Origin: CAWATZ01 sp963784995
GTDB taxonomy: Bacteria; Planctomycetota; Planctomycetia; Gemmatales; Gemmataceae
Direction: 5' to 3'
NCBI GenBank assembly: GCA_963784995.1
Contig: CAWATZ010000011.1
Coordinates: 62,001-126,000 of the forward strand
Length of the DNA stretch: 64,000 bases
Shown here: piece by piece, positions 1 to 8,627 of the stretch
How the letters are laid out: each line of letters starts with the position of its first letter
Position numbering within the stretch: the stretch's first letter is position 1
Translations under genes and position numbers: made by a program
Notes under the pieces: model-generated
Told to the model about the DNA's origin: nothing
Database searches by the model: none
Seen by the model: only the letters and a program-made list of their open reading frames with translations

Positions 1-89
1 AGCACCGCACGCTTGTCCAGGGGTTTCTTTTTCTCAGGGTTTTTGCCCTTGACGTTGTTGGGCTTGAAGGGTCTCGCTGTGATAGCCAT
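1..89 (-). CDS. N-terminal fragment of an unknown protein (runs off the window)
   Basis: The reading frame is open from an ATG at 89 to the window edge and gives 29 lysine-rich residues beginning MAITARPFKPNNVKGK. An in-frame stop lies three codons upstream of the ATG, so translation must begin here (ATG, or the GTG/CTG codons just before it). An AGGTG lies about 8 bases before the ATG. It follows the DUF1559 gene on the same strand, a place where planctomycetes often carry a small lipoprotein or hypothetical gene, but too little is visible to assign a family. Confidence 0.4.
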   Translation of the reverse strand, partial: MAITARPFKPNNVKGKNPEKKKPLDKRAV

Positions 90-229
90 GAGCAGCACCT
101 AAATCGAAGTCCAGTTCTTGCCAAACCCGGCCCCACCGAGGTGGCAGGCAGGGTCCCTGCTATCTGTGGTCGAGGCATGCCGAAGGACATTCCTCGGGTG
201 AACGTTGCCTGGGCGTTCCCGGCGGTGAC

Positions 230-989
230 TCACGGCACGTGGCCGTCAGCATAAAGGACGTTGGGCCCCAGGGAGCCGCCCGCCAGGTGGAAGTTATCAA
301 GGTCGTTGACAATCCGGGTCGTGGACATCAGGTCGTTGCCGCGGTTGCGGAAGCTCGGCGGCTTGAGGGGCCGGGTGTTGGTCACGCTGCCGCTATTCAA
401 GCCGACGTTCCACTCATAGCTCAGACCCGGGTAGGGGCCATACGGCGCAGGCTGCTGAGCATTCGCTGGCTGGAGGTAGGGCGCCTTGGCCAGGATCTGC
501 CCGGTGGTGACGTAATAGGGCGTTCCCAGCGTGTAGGCCGCGGTAGAGGTTGCCAGAGCACCGGGGGCCGACACGGGGCCGTTGTCTAGTGGGCACTGGA
601 ACATCTTCGCGTTGTTCTCGCAGTAATCAATGATCCCCCCCAGCCCGCCGACAAACTTGGAGGTCAGGGGTGGCAGATAAACCGGCGGGGTCGGCAGGTA
701 GGGTTTCGTCGTTGAGGGGTTGATGATGTAAGTGAGGCCGGACATGCTCGATCGGCAAACTGGGATCGCCGCAACAGATCGGGAAATTGCCCAGGTTGCC
801 ATCCGTGAACATGTTCGAGGCGATGCCCATCTGTCTGAGGTTGTTCTTGCACTGGATGTTGGCCGCGGCGGTCCGCACTTGCTGGACGGCGGGCAGCAGC
901 AAGCCGATCAGGATGGCAATGATGGCGATCACCACCAGCAACTCGATCAACGTGAATGCCGGGCGCGGCCTGGAGAGTGAGGAGGTCAT
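230..989 (-). CDS. DUF1559 pseudopilin-like protein (one frameshift)
   Basis: The N-terminus has a type IV pilin/pseudopilin processing signal: FTLIELLVVIAIIAILIGLL, followed by PAVQQVR. This is the prepilin-peptidase site and hydrophobic helix of the planctomycete DUF1559 (SBP_bac_10) family, which is exported and of unknown role. The C-terminus carries the family's H...DG motif (HLAGGSLGPNVLYADGHV) and stops almost at once, which is a little short. The two halves lie in different frames; the shift falls near 745, where the first frame reads SLPIEH and the second resumes at MSGLTYIIN. The ATG at 989 has GAGGG about 9 bases upstream. It may be a sequencing indel or a decaying gene copy. Confidence 0.8.
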
Positions 990-1402
990 GAGGTAGGTCC
1001 CTCGGCTCTGGGGGGGTCGGTTGCTTCCTGGTCCTGGGCCGGTCTGGCGCGGTGGGGTTGCAAGTCCAGCGAAACCGGTCTTTTGGTTGTCTGGGCAAAT
1101 CCTAGCAAAGAAATCATGAGAAGATCGTGAGTCCAGGAAAAAAAGTCACGAATCCCCAATTTCCTTTGCCGGATGCATCGCAGGATGGATTTTTCTTTTA
1201 TACCACAAGTTCCTCGCGAAAACATCCCAAATTAGCAGCCGCCGAGCCGCGCACGCAGCGCAGCGGAGTAAGCGGGCCGGGAGCCCGCAGGGCCGCTTAC
1301 TCCGCTGCGCTGCGTGCGCGGCTCGGCGGACCGGCGGACAGAACGCGGTCTGGAGCGTATGTTAAGGGCAAACCGAATGCCCCAGCCAGAGCGAGGTTGC
1401 CC
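990..1402. other. Intergenic region between divergent genes
   Basis: No gene is supported here. The left part (about 1090-1230) is relatively AT-rich and should hold the promoters of the DUF1559 gene and cobL, but I could not pick convincing -35/-10 pairs. The right part is occupied by a long inverted repeat. An open frame runs through the repeat into cobL, but it is repeat-derived. Confidence 0.5.
1239..1329. repeat. Long inverted repeat, family A
   Basis: Arms 1239-1274 and 1294-1329 are perfectly complementary over 36 bases around a 19-base loop. The arm core (GAGCCGCGCACGCAGCGCAG) recurs in the palindrome at 58644-58720 at the end of mqnC, so this is a dispersed element and not a gene-specific terminator. 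Confidence 0.9.
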
Positions 1403-2653
1403 GTGGACACACCCGAACCGCGGATTCACGTCATCGGCGTCGGCACCGACGGCCTGTCCGGGCTGACCGCCCGGGCCCGGGAGCTGTTAGCGCAAGCCGA
1501 GCTGATCCTGGGCTCCGAGGCGGTACTGCGCAAGCTGCCCGGCCTGTCCGGCGAGAAGGTCGTCATTGGCGCCGACCTCCAGGAGACGGTGACCCTGCTC
1601 ACCGCCCGGCTGGGCAAGAGCCGGATGGTGGTGGCCGCCGGCGGCGATCCGCTGTTTTACGGCGTGGCCCGCTACCTGTGCGATCGGCTGGGCAAGGAGC
1701 ATTTCGAGGTGCTGCCGCACGTCAGCAGCATGCAGCTGGCCTTTGCCCGCATCAAGGAGAGCTGGGAAGAAGCGTACCTGACCAACCTGCAGACCCATCC
1801 GCTGGACACGGTCCTGGATCGCATCCGCATCGCCGAGGTGGTCGGCCTGTTCACGACCCAGACCGAGGGCCCCGCCGAGGTGGCCCGCCAGCTGCTGGCC
1901 CGCGGGCTGGACTATTTCAAGGCCTTCGTCTGCGAGAACCTTGGCGCCCCCGACGAGCGCGTGACCCAGGGCGAGCTGACCGACCTGCTGGAGATGGAGT
2001 TCGCCCCGCTCAACGTGCTGATCCTGAAGCGCAAGCCGGGCCGGCCCGATCGGCCGGCCCTGCCGGGCCGCCGGCTGTTTGGCCATCCCGACGACGTCTT
2101 TGCCCAGAGCCGGCCCAAGAGCGGGCTGATCACCCAGGTGGAAGTGCGGGCCATCGCGCTGGGGCAGCTGGCCATCGAGCCGGGCTGCGTGGTGTGGGAC
2201 ATCGGGGCCGGCTCCGGCTCGGTGGCCATCGAGGCCGCCCGGCTGAGCGAGCCGGGCATGGTGTACGCCATCGAGCAGGACGCGGCCGACTATCACCTGA
2301 TCCTGGCCAACGCCGAGACCTTTGGCGTGCGCAACCTCAAGGCGGTGCATGGCACCGCTCCGGGCGTGTTCGCGGGTTTGCCGGCTCCGGACGCCATCTT
2401 CATCGGCGGGGCCGGCAAGGAGGCAGCCAGCCTGGTCGAGGCCGCCTGGAAAGCGCTGCGGGCCGGCGGCAACCTGGTCATCCACGTCGCCAGCCTGGAG
2501 AACCTCAACGCCGCCGTGACCATGCTGCGGCGGCTGGCTGACCGAGTGGAGGTGCTGCTGGTGAACATTGCCCGCGGCATGGAGCAGCTGGAGACGCTGC
2601 GCTTCGAGGCGATCAATCCGACGTTTTTGCTGCACGTGCAGAAGGGGCGGTGA
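1403..2653 (+). CDS. cobL: Precorrin-6Y C5,15-methyltransferase (decarboxylating), fused CbiE-CbiT
   Basis: A two-domain cobalamin-pathway enzyme that methylates the corrin ring at C5 and C15 and removes the acetate side-chain carboxyl at C12. The N-terminal CbiE/tetrapyrrole methylase half (residues ~10-205) has IHVIGVGTDGLSGL, VVAAGGDPLFYGVARYL and the LPHVSSMQLA segment. The C-terminal CbiT half (~225-410) has the SAM-binding VVWDIGAGSGSVAIEA and FIGGAGKE. The start is placed at a GTG with GAGG about 6 bases upstream, giving 416 aa as usual for CobL; the longer open frame upstream translates a palindromic repeat. No other cobalamin gene is visible, so it is isolated here. Confidence 0.93.
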   Translation: MDTPEPRIHVIGVGTDGLSGLTARARELLAQAELILGSEAVLRKLPGLSGEKVVIGADLQETVTLLTARLGKSRMVVAAGGDPLFYGVARYLCDRLGKEHFEVLPHVSSMQLAFARIKESWEEAYLTNLQTHPLDTVLDRIRIAEVVGLFTTQTEGPAEVARQLLARGLDYFKAFVCENLGAPDERVTQGELTDLLEMEFAPLNVLILKRKPGRPDRPALPGRRLFGHPDDVFAQSRPKSGLITQVEVRAIALGQLAIEPGCVVWDIGAGSGSVAIEAARLSEPGMVYAIEQDAADYHLILANAETFGVRNLKAVHGTAPGVFAGLPAPDAIFIGGAGKEAASLVEAAWKALRAGGNLVIHVASLENLNAAVTMLRRLADRVEVLLVNIARGMEQLETLRFEAINPTFLLHVQKGR

Positions 2654-2666
2654 GAGGAGGATGGTA

Positions 2667-2797
2667 TCGACCCCTGCCGGCTTGTCCGGCAGGTGAAGGA
2701 GGTCAAAGGCTAGAAACGAAGGCAGAAAGACGCTTTTCTTATCTTGGTTTCTAGCTGCTGACCTCCTTCACCTGCCGGACAAGCCGGCAGGGGTCGA
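2667..2797. repeat. Long inverted repeat, family B, between convergent genes
   Basis: Arms 2667-2705 and 2759-2797 pair over 39 bases, and an inner GCTAGAAAC/GTTTCTAGC adds pairing. The outer arm (CGACCCCTGCCGGCTTG...) is nearly identical to the palindrome at 55817-55943. It lies between the converging ends of cobL and the serine hydrolase, so it could act as a two-way terminator, but its dispersal suggests a mobile or REP-like origin. Confidence 0.9.
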
Positions 2798-2839
2798 ATC
2801 TGTCCCTCCCTCAGCCTTAAAAGTGAGAGGGGAGAAAGC

Positions 2840-4201
2840 TCACTTCTTCCCCCCAAACCGCTCCTCCGCCGCCTTCTGGAACGCCCCCCGTGCCTTGTCG
2901 CCGTCCGCCGGGAAGCCTCCCGTTTCCTGCACCATCCACACCGTGATCAGGCCACGGTTCGCATCAATGGACATGTTCGTGGCGTGAGCGCCGCCGTGGC
3001 CGAAGACCCCGTTGTTGTTGGTGGACCAGCCCAGCCCGTAGCCGTCCTTGAGTGCCTCGCTGGTTTGCTTGCGGGTCAGTTCTTTCACCGCGTTCTCGGA
3101 CAGATAGCGTTTGCCCTCGAAGGTGCCGGCGTTGAGGATCATCTGGCAGAACCGGCCCACGTCGCGGGCCGTCGAGAACAGGCCGCCGGCCGGCATCGGA
3201 TACCGCTGTTTGCGGTCGCTGAGCGGATATTTCAGCTGGCTGATCGGCGTTTCGACCAGGTCGGTCTTCTCCTTGTTCGGCCTGTACGATTTGGCCAGCC
3301 GGCCCAGCTGCTCCTCGCTGGGCCAGAAGGTCGTGTCCTTCATGCCGAGCGGCCCGAACAGCCGTTTGTCCAGGAACGTCTCGTAGGGCATGCCGCTGAC
3401 GACCTCGATGATCCGGCCGGCGGTGTTGATGCCGGCGTTGGAATACTGATACTGCGTGCCCGGATCGGACTGCAGCGGCGTCGTGGCGTAGCTGCGGACG
3501 GCATCGCGCAGCGGCAGCAGGTCGAGGGTCGGTTTTTCCACCGCGGAGGCGAACGGCAGGCCGCTGGTGTGGCTGAGGACCTCGCGGACCGTGATGGGAT
3601 GGCTCGGCTTCTTGAGGATGGTCTCATTGCCCTTTTTCACGCCGACCTGCACGGCCTTGAACTCGGGCAGATACTTTTCGACCGGATCGTCCAGCTTCAC
3701 CTTGCCCTCGTCCACGAGCATCATCAGGGCGGCAGCGGTGATCGGCTTGGACTGCGAGGCGATCCAGAACAGCGAGTCGGTCCGCATCGGCTTCCCGGCC
3801 GCCACGTCGGCGAAGCCGACCGCTTCGAGGCTCAGCACCTTGTCCTTGTCGGCGACGAGGGTGACCGCACCGGCCAGGGCATGGCGGTCCACGAACGGCT
3901 GCAGGACGGCGGCGATGCCCTTGGGTGCGGCAGCGGGGGCATCCTTCGCCTCGACTGCTCGTAACCACAGAGCCTTTTGCTCAGGAGTCAGCTTCTCGAA
4001 GTTAAGTTGAAACTGACTCCCGAACTGCTCCCGGTCTTCCCTTTCCAGCTCGCGCTTCTCCTCTTCAGACAGGCTATCCCACTTGGCTTGCAGAGAAGGT
4101 GGAACCAGGTAATCGAGAAGCTGACTCCTGAGCACGAACACGGCAAGCACGGTCAGGGCCACCACGAGAAGATGAAACCAAGTAATCGATTCGTTTCGCA
4201 T
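2840..4201 (-). CDS. Membrane-anchored serine hydrolase (beta-lactamase class C / EstB type)
   Basis: A penicillin-binding-protein-like hydrolase of the beta-lactamase/transpeptidase fold (Pfam Beta-lactamase), probably an esterase or D-aminopeptidase on the outer face of a membrane. A single N-terminal helix (LLVVALTVLAVFVL) anchors it. The catalytic set is visible: SxxK in IASQSKPITAAAL, the YxN motif in YQYSNAGINTAG, and an HGG box in VFGHGGAHATN. The ATG at 4201 has AAGGA 7 bases upstream and is chosen over 60 residues of unrelated extension; the result is 453 aa, normal for the family. The substrate cannot be told from sequence. Confidence 0.9.
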   Translation of the reverse strand: MRNESITWFHLLVVALTVLAVFVLRSQLLDYLVPPSLQAKWDSLSEEEKRELEREDREQFGSQFQLNFEKLTPEQKALWLRAVEAKDAPAAAPKGIAAVLQPFVDRHALAGAVTLVADKDKVLSLEAVGFADVAAGKPMRTDSLFWIASQSKPITAAALMMLVDEGKVKLDDPVEKYLPEFKAVQVGVKKGNETILKKPSHPITVREVLSHTSGLPFASAVEKPTLDLLPLRDAVRSYATTPLQSDPGTQYQYSNAGINTAGRIIEVVSGMPYETFLDKRLFGPLGMKDTTFWPSEEQLGRLAKSYRPNKEKTDLVETPISQLKYPLSDRKQRYPMPAGGLFSTARDVGRFCQMILNAGTFEGKRYLSENAVKELTRKQTSEALKDGYGLGWSTNNNGVFGHGGAHATNMSIDANRGLITVWMVQETGGFPADGDKARGAFQKAAEERFGGKK

Positions 4202-4245
4202 GATGAGGTCCTTGTGGCGGGGAAGTTGGGTTGTGCCTGGCTGTC

Positions 4246-5243
4246 TTATTCCACCTTCGCCGTCGCGTCCAGGGTGCAGTTCCGCAGCCAGGCCGCGAAC
4301 CAATCTGGGAAATCGGTGGTGATCCCATCCACCCCGAAGCTCAGCAGCCGCTCCCAGTGCCGCGGATCGTTGACCGTCCACGGCAGCACGCGATAGCCCG
4401 CTTCCTGGACCCGTTTGACCTGCTCGCGATCGAGGAAGTGGAAACTTGGACAGTAAAGCTGCGCCTCCGCCTGGCGGACCAGCTCAACCGGATCGATCGG
4501 ATACGTTTCCGCGATCAGCACGGCCCCGGTCAGCCCGGGCTCCAGTTGCCGCAGCAGGCGGACGCAGCGATGATCGAAGCTGCGCACCACCGTGCGCTCG
4601 ACCACTCCCGCGGACCGGACAGCCTCGACGATGCGCTGCTCCAGCAGCGCCGGTTTGGCACCGGTGAACGCATCGTTGATCGCCTCGGGGAAGAACGGCA
4701 CGCGCTTCAGCTCCAGGTCGAAGATCAGCCGGCCAGCGTTCTCGCGCCGCTCAGGCGTCTTGCCGGTTCGTATCCCGGCATCTCCCGCATAGTCGGCGAC
4801 GAAGCCGAACAAGTCGGCCAGGGTCGGCACTGCATACGGATCAAAGCCATGCCGGCCGGCGTAATCGCGGGCCAGGGGCGTGACGTCCGCTTGCTGCTCG
4901 GGAAAGCGCACCGGATCGGGGTTGCCGGCCGCACGGTAGCCGCGCAACTGCGACAGCGACAGTGTGGGGACCAGCACCATGCCGGTCAGCGGCGGCTGGG
5001 AGGGCAAGTCTCCTGCCGAGCCGTGGGAGGGCGAGGCTCCTGCCGAGCCGGCAAGCGGAGTGAAGATGAGCGGCGACAGGATCGGATCGTGACAGAGGAC
5101 CACGACGCTATCGGCCGTCAGGTGCAGGTCCGTTTCGATGGAACCGACGCCCACGTCGAGTGCGGTCTCGAAGGAGGGCAGGGTGTTCTCGGGCGCAGTC
5201 CCCGGGCCCCGCGGTGTCCCTGAAGGGTGAAGCGACTCGCCAT
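4246..5243 (-). CDS. Glycerophosphodiester phosphodiesterase (one frameshift near its start)
   Basis: A GDPD-family TIM barrel hydrolysing glycerophosphodiesters to glycerol-3-phosphate and an alcohol. The true start is the ATG at 5243, which has GGAGG upstream and begins MASRFTLQGHRGARGL, giving the expected HRG catalytic motif. One base appears missing from a GGG/CCC run at 5191-5193, after which the frame continues PENTLPSFETALDVG...IETDLHLT...VVLCHDP. At the C-terminus a conserved region includes GYRVLPWTVNDP and GVDGITTDFPDW. A pair of 25-base repeats (4998-5049) is embedded in the coding sequence after VVLCHDP and adds AGSAGASPSHGSAG, an insertion not expected in the family. Confidence 0.85.
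4998..5049. repeat. Two tandem copies of a 25-base dispersed repeat inside the GDPD gene
   Basis: Copies lie at 4998-5022 and 5025-5049 and differ at two bases. The second is identical over 25 bases to a segment inside the nSTAND-WD40 gene (20803-20827), but is read there in the opposite orientation and another frame. This marks it as a spreading repeat tolerated within coding sequence. Confidence 0.85.
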
Positions 5244-5312
5244 CGTTCGTCCTCCCTGGTCGTTGCCAAAATCTATCCTTGCCGGTTGTACGTCCACAGC
5301 CTACCATGCAAT

Positions 5313-5374
5313 CACAAGCCCGGAGCGCCAGCGACGGGACAAGCGAATCCCGTCGCTGGCGCTCCGGGCTTGTG
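5313..5374. repeat. Inverted repeat with 27-base arms, between divergent genes
   Basis: Arms 5313-5339 and 5348-5374 are perfectly complementary with an 8-base loop. The core (AGCCCGGAGCGCCAGCGACG) resembles the arms at 10141-10195 and 31520-31577 (AGCCCGA-GCGCCAGCG type), which I group as family C. It sits between the divergent GDPD and phosphatase genes. Confidence 0.9.
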
Positions 5375-5422
5375 TCAGTCTCCCCCGAGTGGAATGATGT
5401 CCTCGTTATCAGGATCGACTTC

Positions 5423-7202
5423 ATGCTGCCAACGTGCGCTCGCCTTTCCGTCTTCCTCCTCTTCCTCCTTGTCCCGCTGCTGCTGCCGGCCTGCGGCCGG
5501 CGCGTCCAGGTGGACGTCCCGGAGAAGGTCCCGGGCAAGCTGGCCGTCCTGCTGGTCTTCGATCAGTTCCGCGGCGATTACCTGGTGCGCTGGAACGACC
5601 TCTTCGAGAAGGACGGCTTCCGCCGGTTGACCGAGGACGGAGCCTGGTTCCAGAACTGCCATTATCCCTACGCCGACACCAAGACCGGCCCCGGCCACGC
5701 CAGCCTGGCCACCGGCTGCTCGCCCTGCACGCATGGCATCATAGCCAATGACTGGTTCGACCGGGAAGCACCGTCCACCTCATTCGGCCGGGCCGGCGAG
5801 ACCGGCGCCCCGGTGTACTGTGCAGCGCTGCCGCAATACAAGCTCGTGACCGTGCCGCCCCGGGATGCGACCAAGGCCAGGTCCCGCGAAGAGGCCGGCT
5901 CCCCGGAACGCCTGCTGGCCCCCACGCTGGCGGACGCCCTCCGGGCCGCGGTCGGGAAGAAGTCCCGCATCGTGGCCCTGTCGCTGAAGGATCGCAGCGC
6001 CGTCTTGCCGGGCGGCAAGACGCCAGACGCCTGTTACTGGTTTGACAGCGACCGCGGCCAGTTCGTGACCTCAACGTACTACTCCTTCGCGTTCCATCCC
6101 TGGGTGGAGGAGATGAACCGCACGCGCTGGGCCGATCGCTGGTTCGGCAAGGACTGGGAGCGGTTGTCGGACAAGCTGGATTACGAGCGGCACAGCGGCC
6201 CCGACGACCAGGCCGGCGAGGGCACCGGCTACAAGCAAGGTAAGACTTTTCCGCACCCGATGGACGGCGGGCTGAAGACACCCGGTCCGGCGTATTACGA
6301 CGCCGTCGCCAATTCCCCCTACGGCAACGATCTGCTGCTGGAGCTGGCCAAGCGAGCGATCGACGGCGAGCGTCTGGGCCAGCGCGGCGTGGCCGACCTG
6401 CTCTGCGTGAGCTTTTCCTCCAACGACCTGATCGGCCACGTCTGGGGCCCGGACTCGCAGGAGGTGCTGGACGTCACGCTGCGGAGCGACCTGCTGGTCC
6501 GCGACCTGCTCCGCTTTCTCGACGACCGCGTCGGCAAGGGCAACTACACCGTGGTGATGTCGGCCGATCACGGCGTCGCCCCGCTGCCGGAAGTCGCCAA
6601 AAAACAGGGCCACAACGCGCTGCGGATCGACGCCAGGGCCCATTTCCTGGATGCCAACACGTTCCTGCAACGGAAATTCGCTGGTGCCCTGGATGCCCCG
6701 CCTCCGGCCCTTCAGCTCGAAGCCCGGGAGGCGTATTACTTCAATCCGGTCTGGCTGCGGGCCGTCGGCAAAAGTGCGGACGAGGTCGCCCCCATCCTGG
6801 CCGACTGGGTCAAGTCGCAGCCGGGGTTCCAGACCGCTTACACGACCAAGCAGTTGAGCGGCGAGCTTCCCACCGACGATGCCATTGGACGGAAGATGCA
6901 GCGTTCCTTCCAGCCGGAGCGGAGCGGCGACGTGCTGCCGGTGCTGGCCCCCTACTGCATGTTCACGTCGCCGACGTACAAGACGGGCACGACACACGGC
7001 ACGCCGCATTCCTATGACACCCACGTCCCGCTGGTGGTGTACGGGCCGGACGTCAAGCCCGGGCGCGGAAGGAGCCGGTAACACCGCAGGCCGCGGCCGT
7101 CATCCTGGCCCGGTTCCTGGGCGTCGATCCGCCCGAGAAGGCGGAGGTGAAGGCGCCGGAAGGGTTGTTCGAGCGCCGAGAAACCTCCTACCGGCGGGCT
7201 GA
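5423..7202 (+). CDS. Alkaline-phosphatase-superfamily lipoprotein (frameshifted near the 3' end)
   Basis: A type I phosphodiesterase/alkaline phosphatase-like hydrolase. The N-terminus is a lipoprotein signal (FLLFLLVPLLLPAC) with Cys as lipidation site. Metal and nucleophile regions follow: VLLVFDQFRGDY, then TKTGPGHASLATGCSPCTHG with the expected Thr nucleophile area, SSNDLIGHVWGPDS and VMSADHGVAPLPE, and late in the protein THGTPHSYDTHVPLVVYG. One G is apparently missing at 7061-7063; corrected, the protein continues KPGARKEPVTPQAAAVILARF to APEGLF. The exact stop is unclear because half of a palindromic repeat begins at 7191, so the end given (a TGA in the third frame) is approximate. Confidence 0.85.
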
Positions 7203-7209
7203 CGCCGCG
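7191..7209. repeat. Half-copy of a palindromic repeat at the phosphatase 3' end
   Basis: These 19 bases match exactly one arm of the inverted repeat at 44437-44507 (reverse orientation). No matching second arm follows, so this looks like a broken element that has eroded the end of the phosphatase gene. Confidence 0.6.
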
Positions 7210-7272
7210 AAGCGAAGGCCGGCCTGCCGGCCCGAGCGCAACGCCCGCTTGCTCGCCTTGCTGTTCGTGCCT

Positions 7273-8627
7273 CTAACCGAGTCGTGTCAGAAGGGTCAAG
7301 CCGTTGTTATTGGCCCGGTGCAGCAGCAGGCGCCATTCGGGGTGCTGGCGGAGGTACTCGGCGATGGCCGGCCAAATCCCCTGCGTTCCGGGGGTCTCGC
7401 CCGATTGGCCGAAGGTTTCCGTGTCGTGGAAGACCAGGTATTTGCTGACCTTGGCGGCGTGCCGAGCCAGTTCCTGGCGCATCTGCTCGCAGGTATGCAG
7501 GGTATCGATGAACAACAGCTCGGTGGGCTCGATTTCCGCGGTGAGCACGTCTTCCTGGTGGAAGTGCAGCGTGGTCCGCCGACCCGGTTCCCTGGCAACG
7601 GCTTCCAGGATGGTCGCCTCGCGTGAGCGCTGGAGGTCGTAACAGACCAGCTTCCGGGGCTGCGCGGTCAGCAGCGCCGTGGTGGAAACTCCCGTGCGCG
7701 TGCCAAACTCGGTGACGTGCTGGCAGGTGCTGGCGAAGCGGCGCAGGACCTCCAGGTGTTCCGCGATGTCCGAAGGGCGGGATTGGGCTCGGTCGGAGAG
7801 GACCTGCAAGGTGTCCGGGCAGGGTCCATCCCAGGAGTGGAGCGGCCGGTTCGGGTCGTTCCAGGGCCGGCCATGGCAGTTCCGCCGGATCTCGGAGCGG
7901 AAGGTGCGTTGCTGCGCTGGACCCCATTTGCTCTGAAAATACGCGGCATTCGCTGCCAGAGCCTGGTCCACTCGCTGCCGGGTCTCGAGGTCGTTCTTGT
8001 AAGTCACGTTGCTGGGATGGACCATTCGGGCGGCATGCACCACGGCCGTCCAGTCCTCGGTCTGATTGATGCGGACCTGGTAGTCAGTGTCTTCAAAGTA
8101 GGCAGGGCGGTAGGTCTCGTCGAACCAGCCGTGCCGGGCCAGGGTTTCCGGCCGCAGCATGCAGCAGGTGTAGTCGGCGGCATCCGTGACCCAGCACCCC
8201 CGGAACACCTTCCAGACCGTGGCGGGATCGACGTCGGGAGGGTAGTTCACCGCGCGGCGCTCCAGGCCATGCAGCCGGCGTTCGCCGGGTCGGCGCCAAA
8301 CTCCAGCAGGCAGTCCAGCGTGGTCGGCTCCAGGACGGCATCATTGGCCAGCAGCAGGAGGTAGTCGGCCCCGTCCAGCAGGGCCTGCCGGCAGCCCTCG
8401 TTCCAGCTCGCCGCCACGCTCCGCTCCCCGGGGACCGTCTCGACCGGAAAGCGACAGTGCCGTCTCAGCTCGGCGTGAAACGCCTCCACCGACATTCCCC
8501 GGATGCCGTTCAGCAGCACGTGGACGCTGGCCTCCGCCGAGGTGGCGATGCGGCTGAGCGCCTGGCAAGTGAGCTGGACCAGATGCTCGTTCCCGGCCAC
8601 CACGGGCATGATGATCCGCAGTTTCAC
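7273..8627 (-). CDS. Family 2 glycosyltransferase fused to a class I methyltransferase-like domain (frameshifted)
   Basis: The N-terminal half begins VKLRIIMPVVAGNEH and reads as a GT2 (GT-A fold) glycosyltransferase with GADYLLLLANDAVLEP in the nucleotide-sugar site. The chain continues through GWFDETYRPAYFEDTDYQVRI, the usual GT2 acceptor-side ending. The C-terminal ~200 residues (ASTCQHVTEFGTRTGVSTTAL...ELLFIDTLHTCEQM...YLVFHDTETFG) look like a SAM-dependent methyltransferase of the Methyltransf_24/cephalosporin-hydroxylase-like group. The frames change at 8250; a missing G in a GG run would restore VNYPPDVDPATVWKVF. The alternative is two genes coupled through a GTGA overlap, but that would split the GT2 domain. 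It overlaps the preceding gene by 4 bases. Confidence 0.75.

Noticed and set aside
5307..5307. ATG at 5307 as the start of the GDPD gene
   Set aside because: It has no ribosome-binding site, translates a palindrome and destroys the HRG motif. The ATG at 5243 with GGAGG and one corrected base fits the family.
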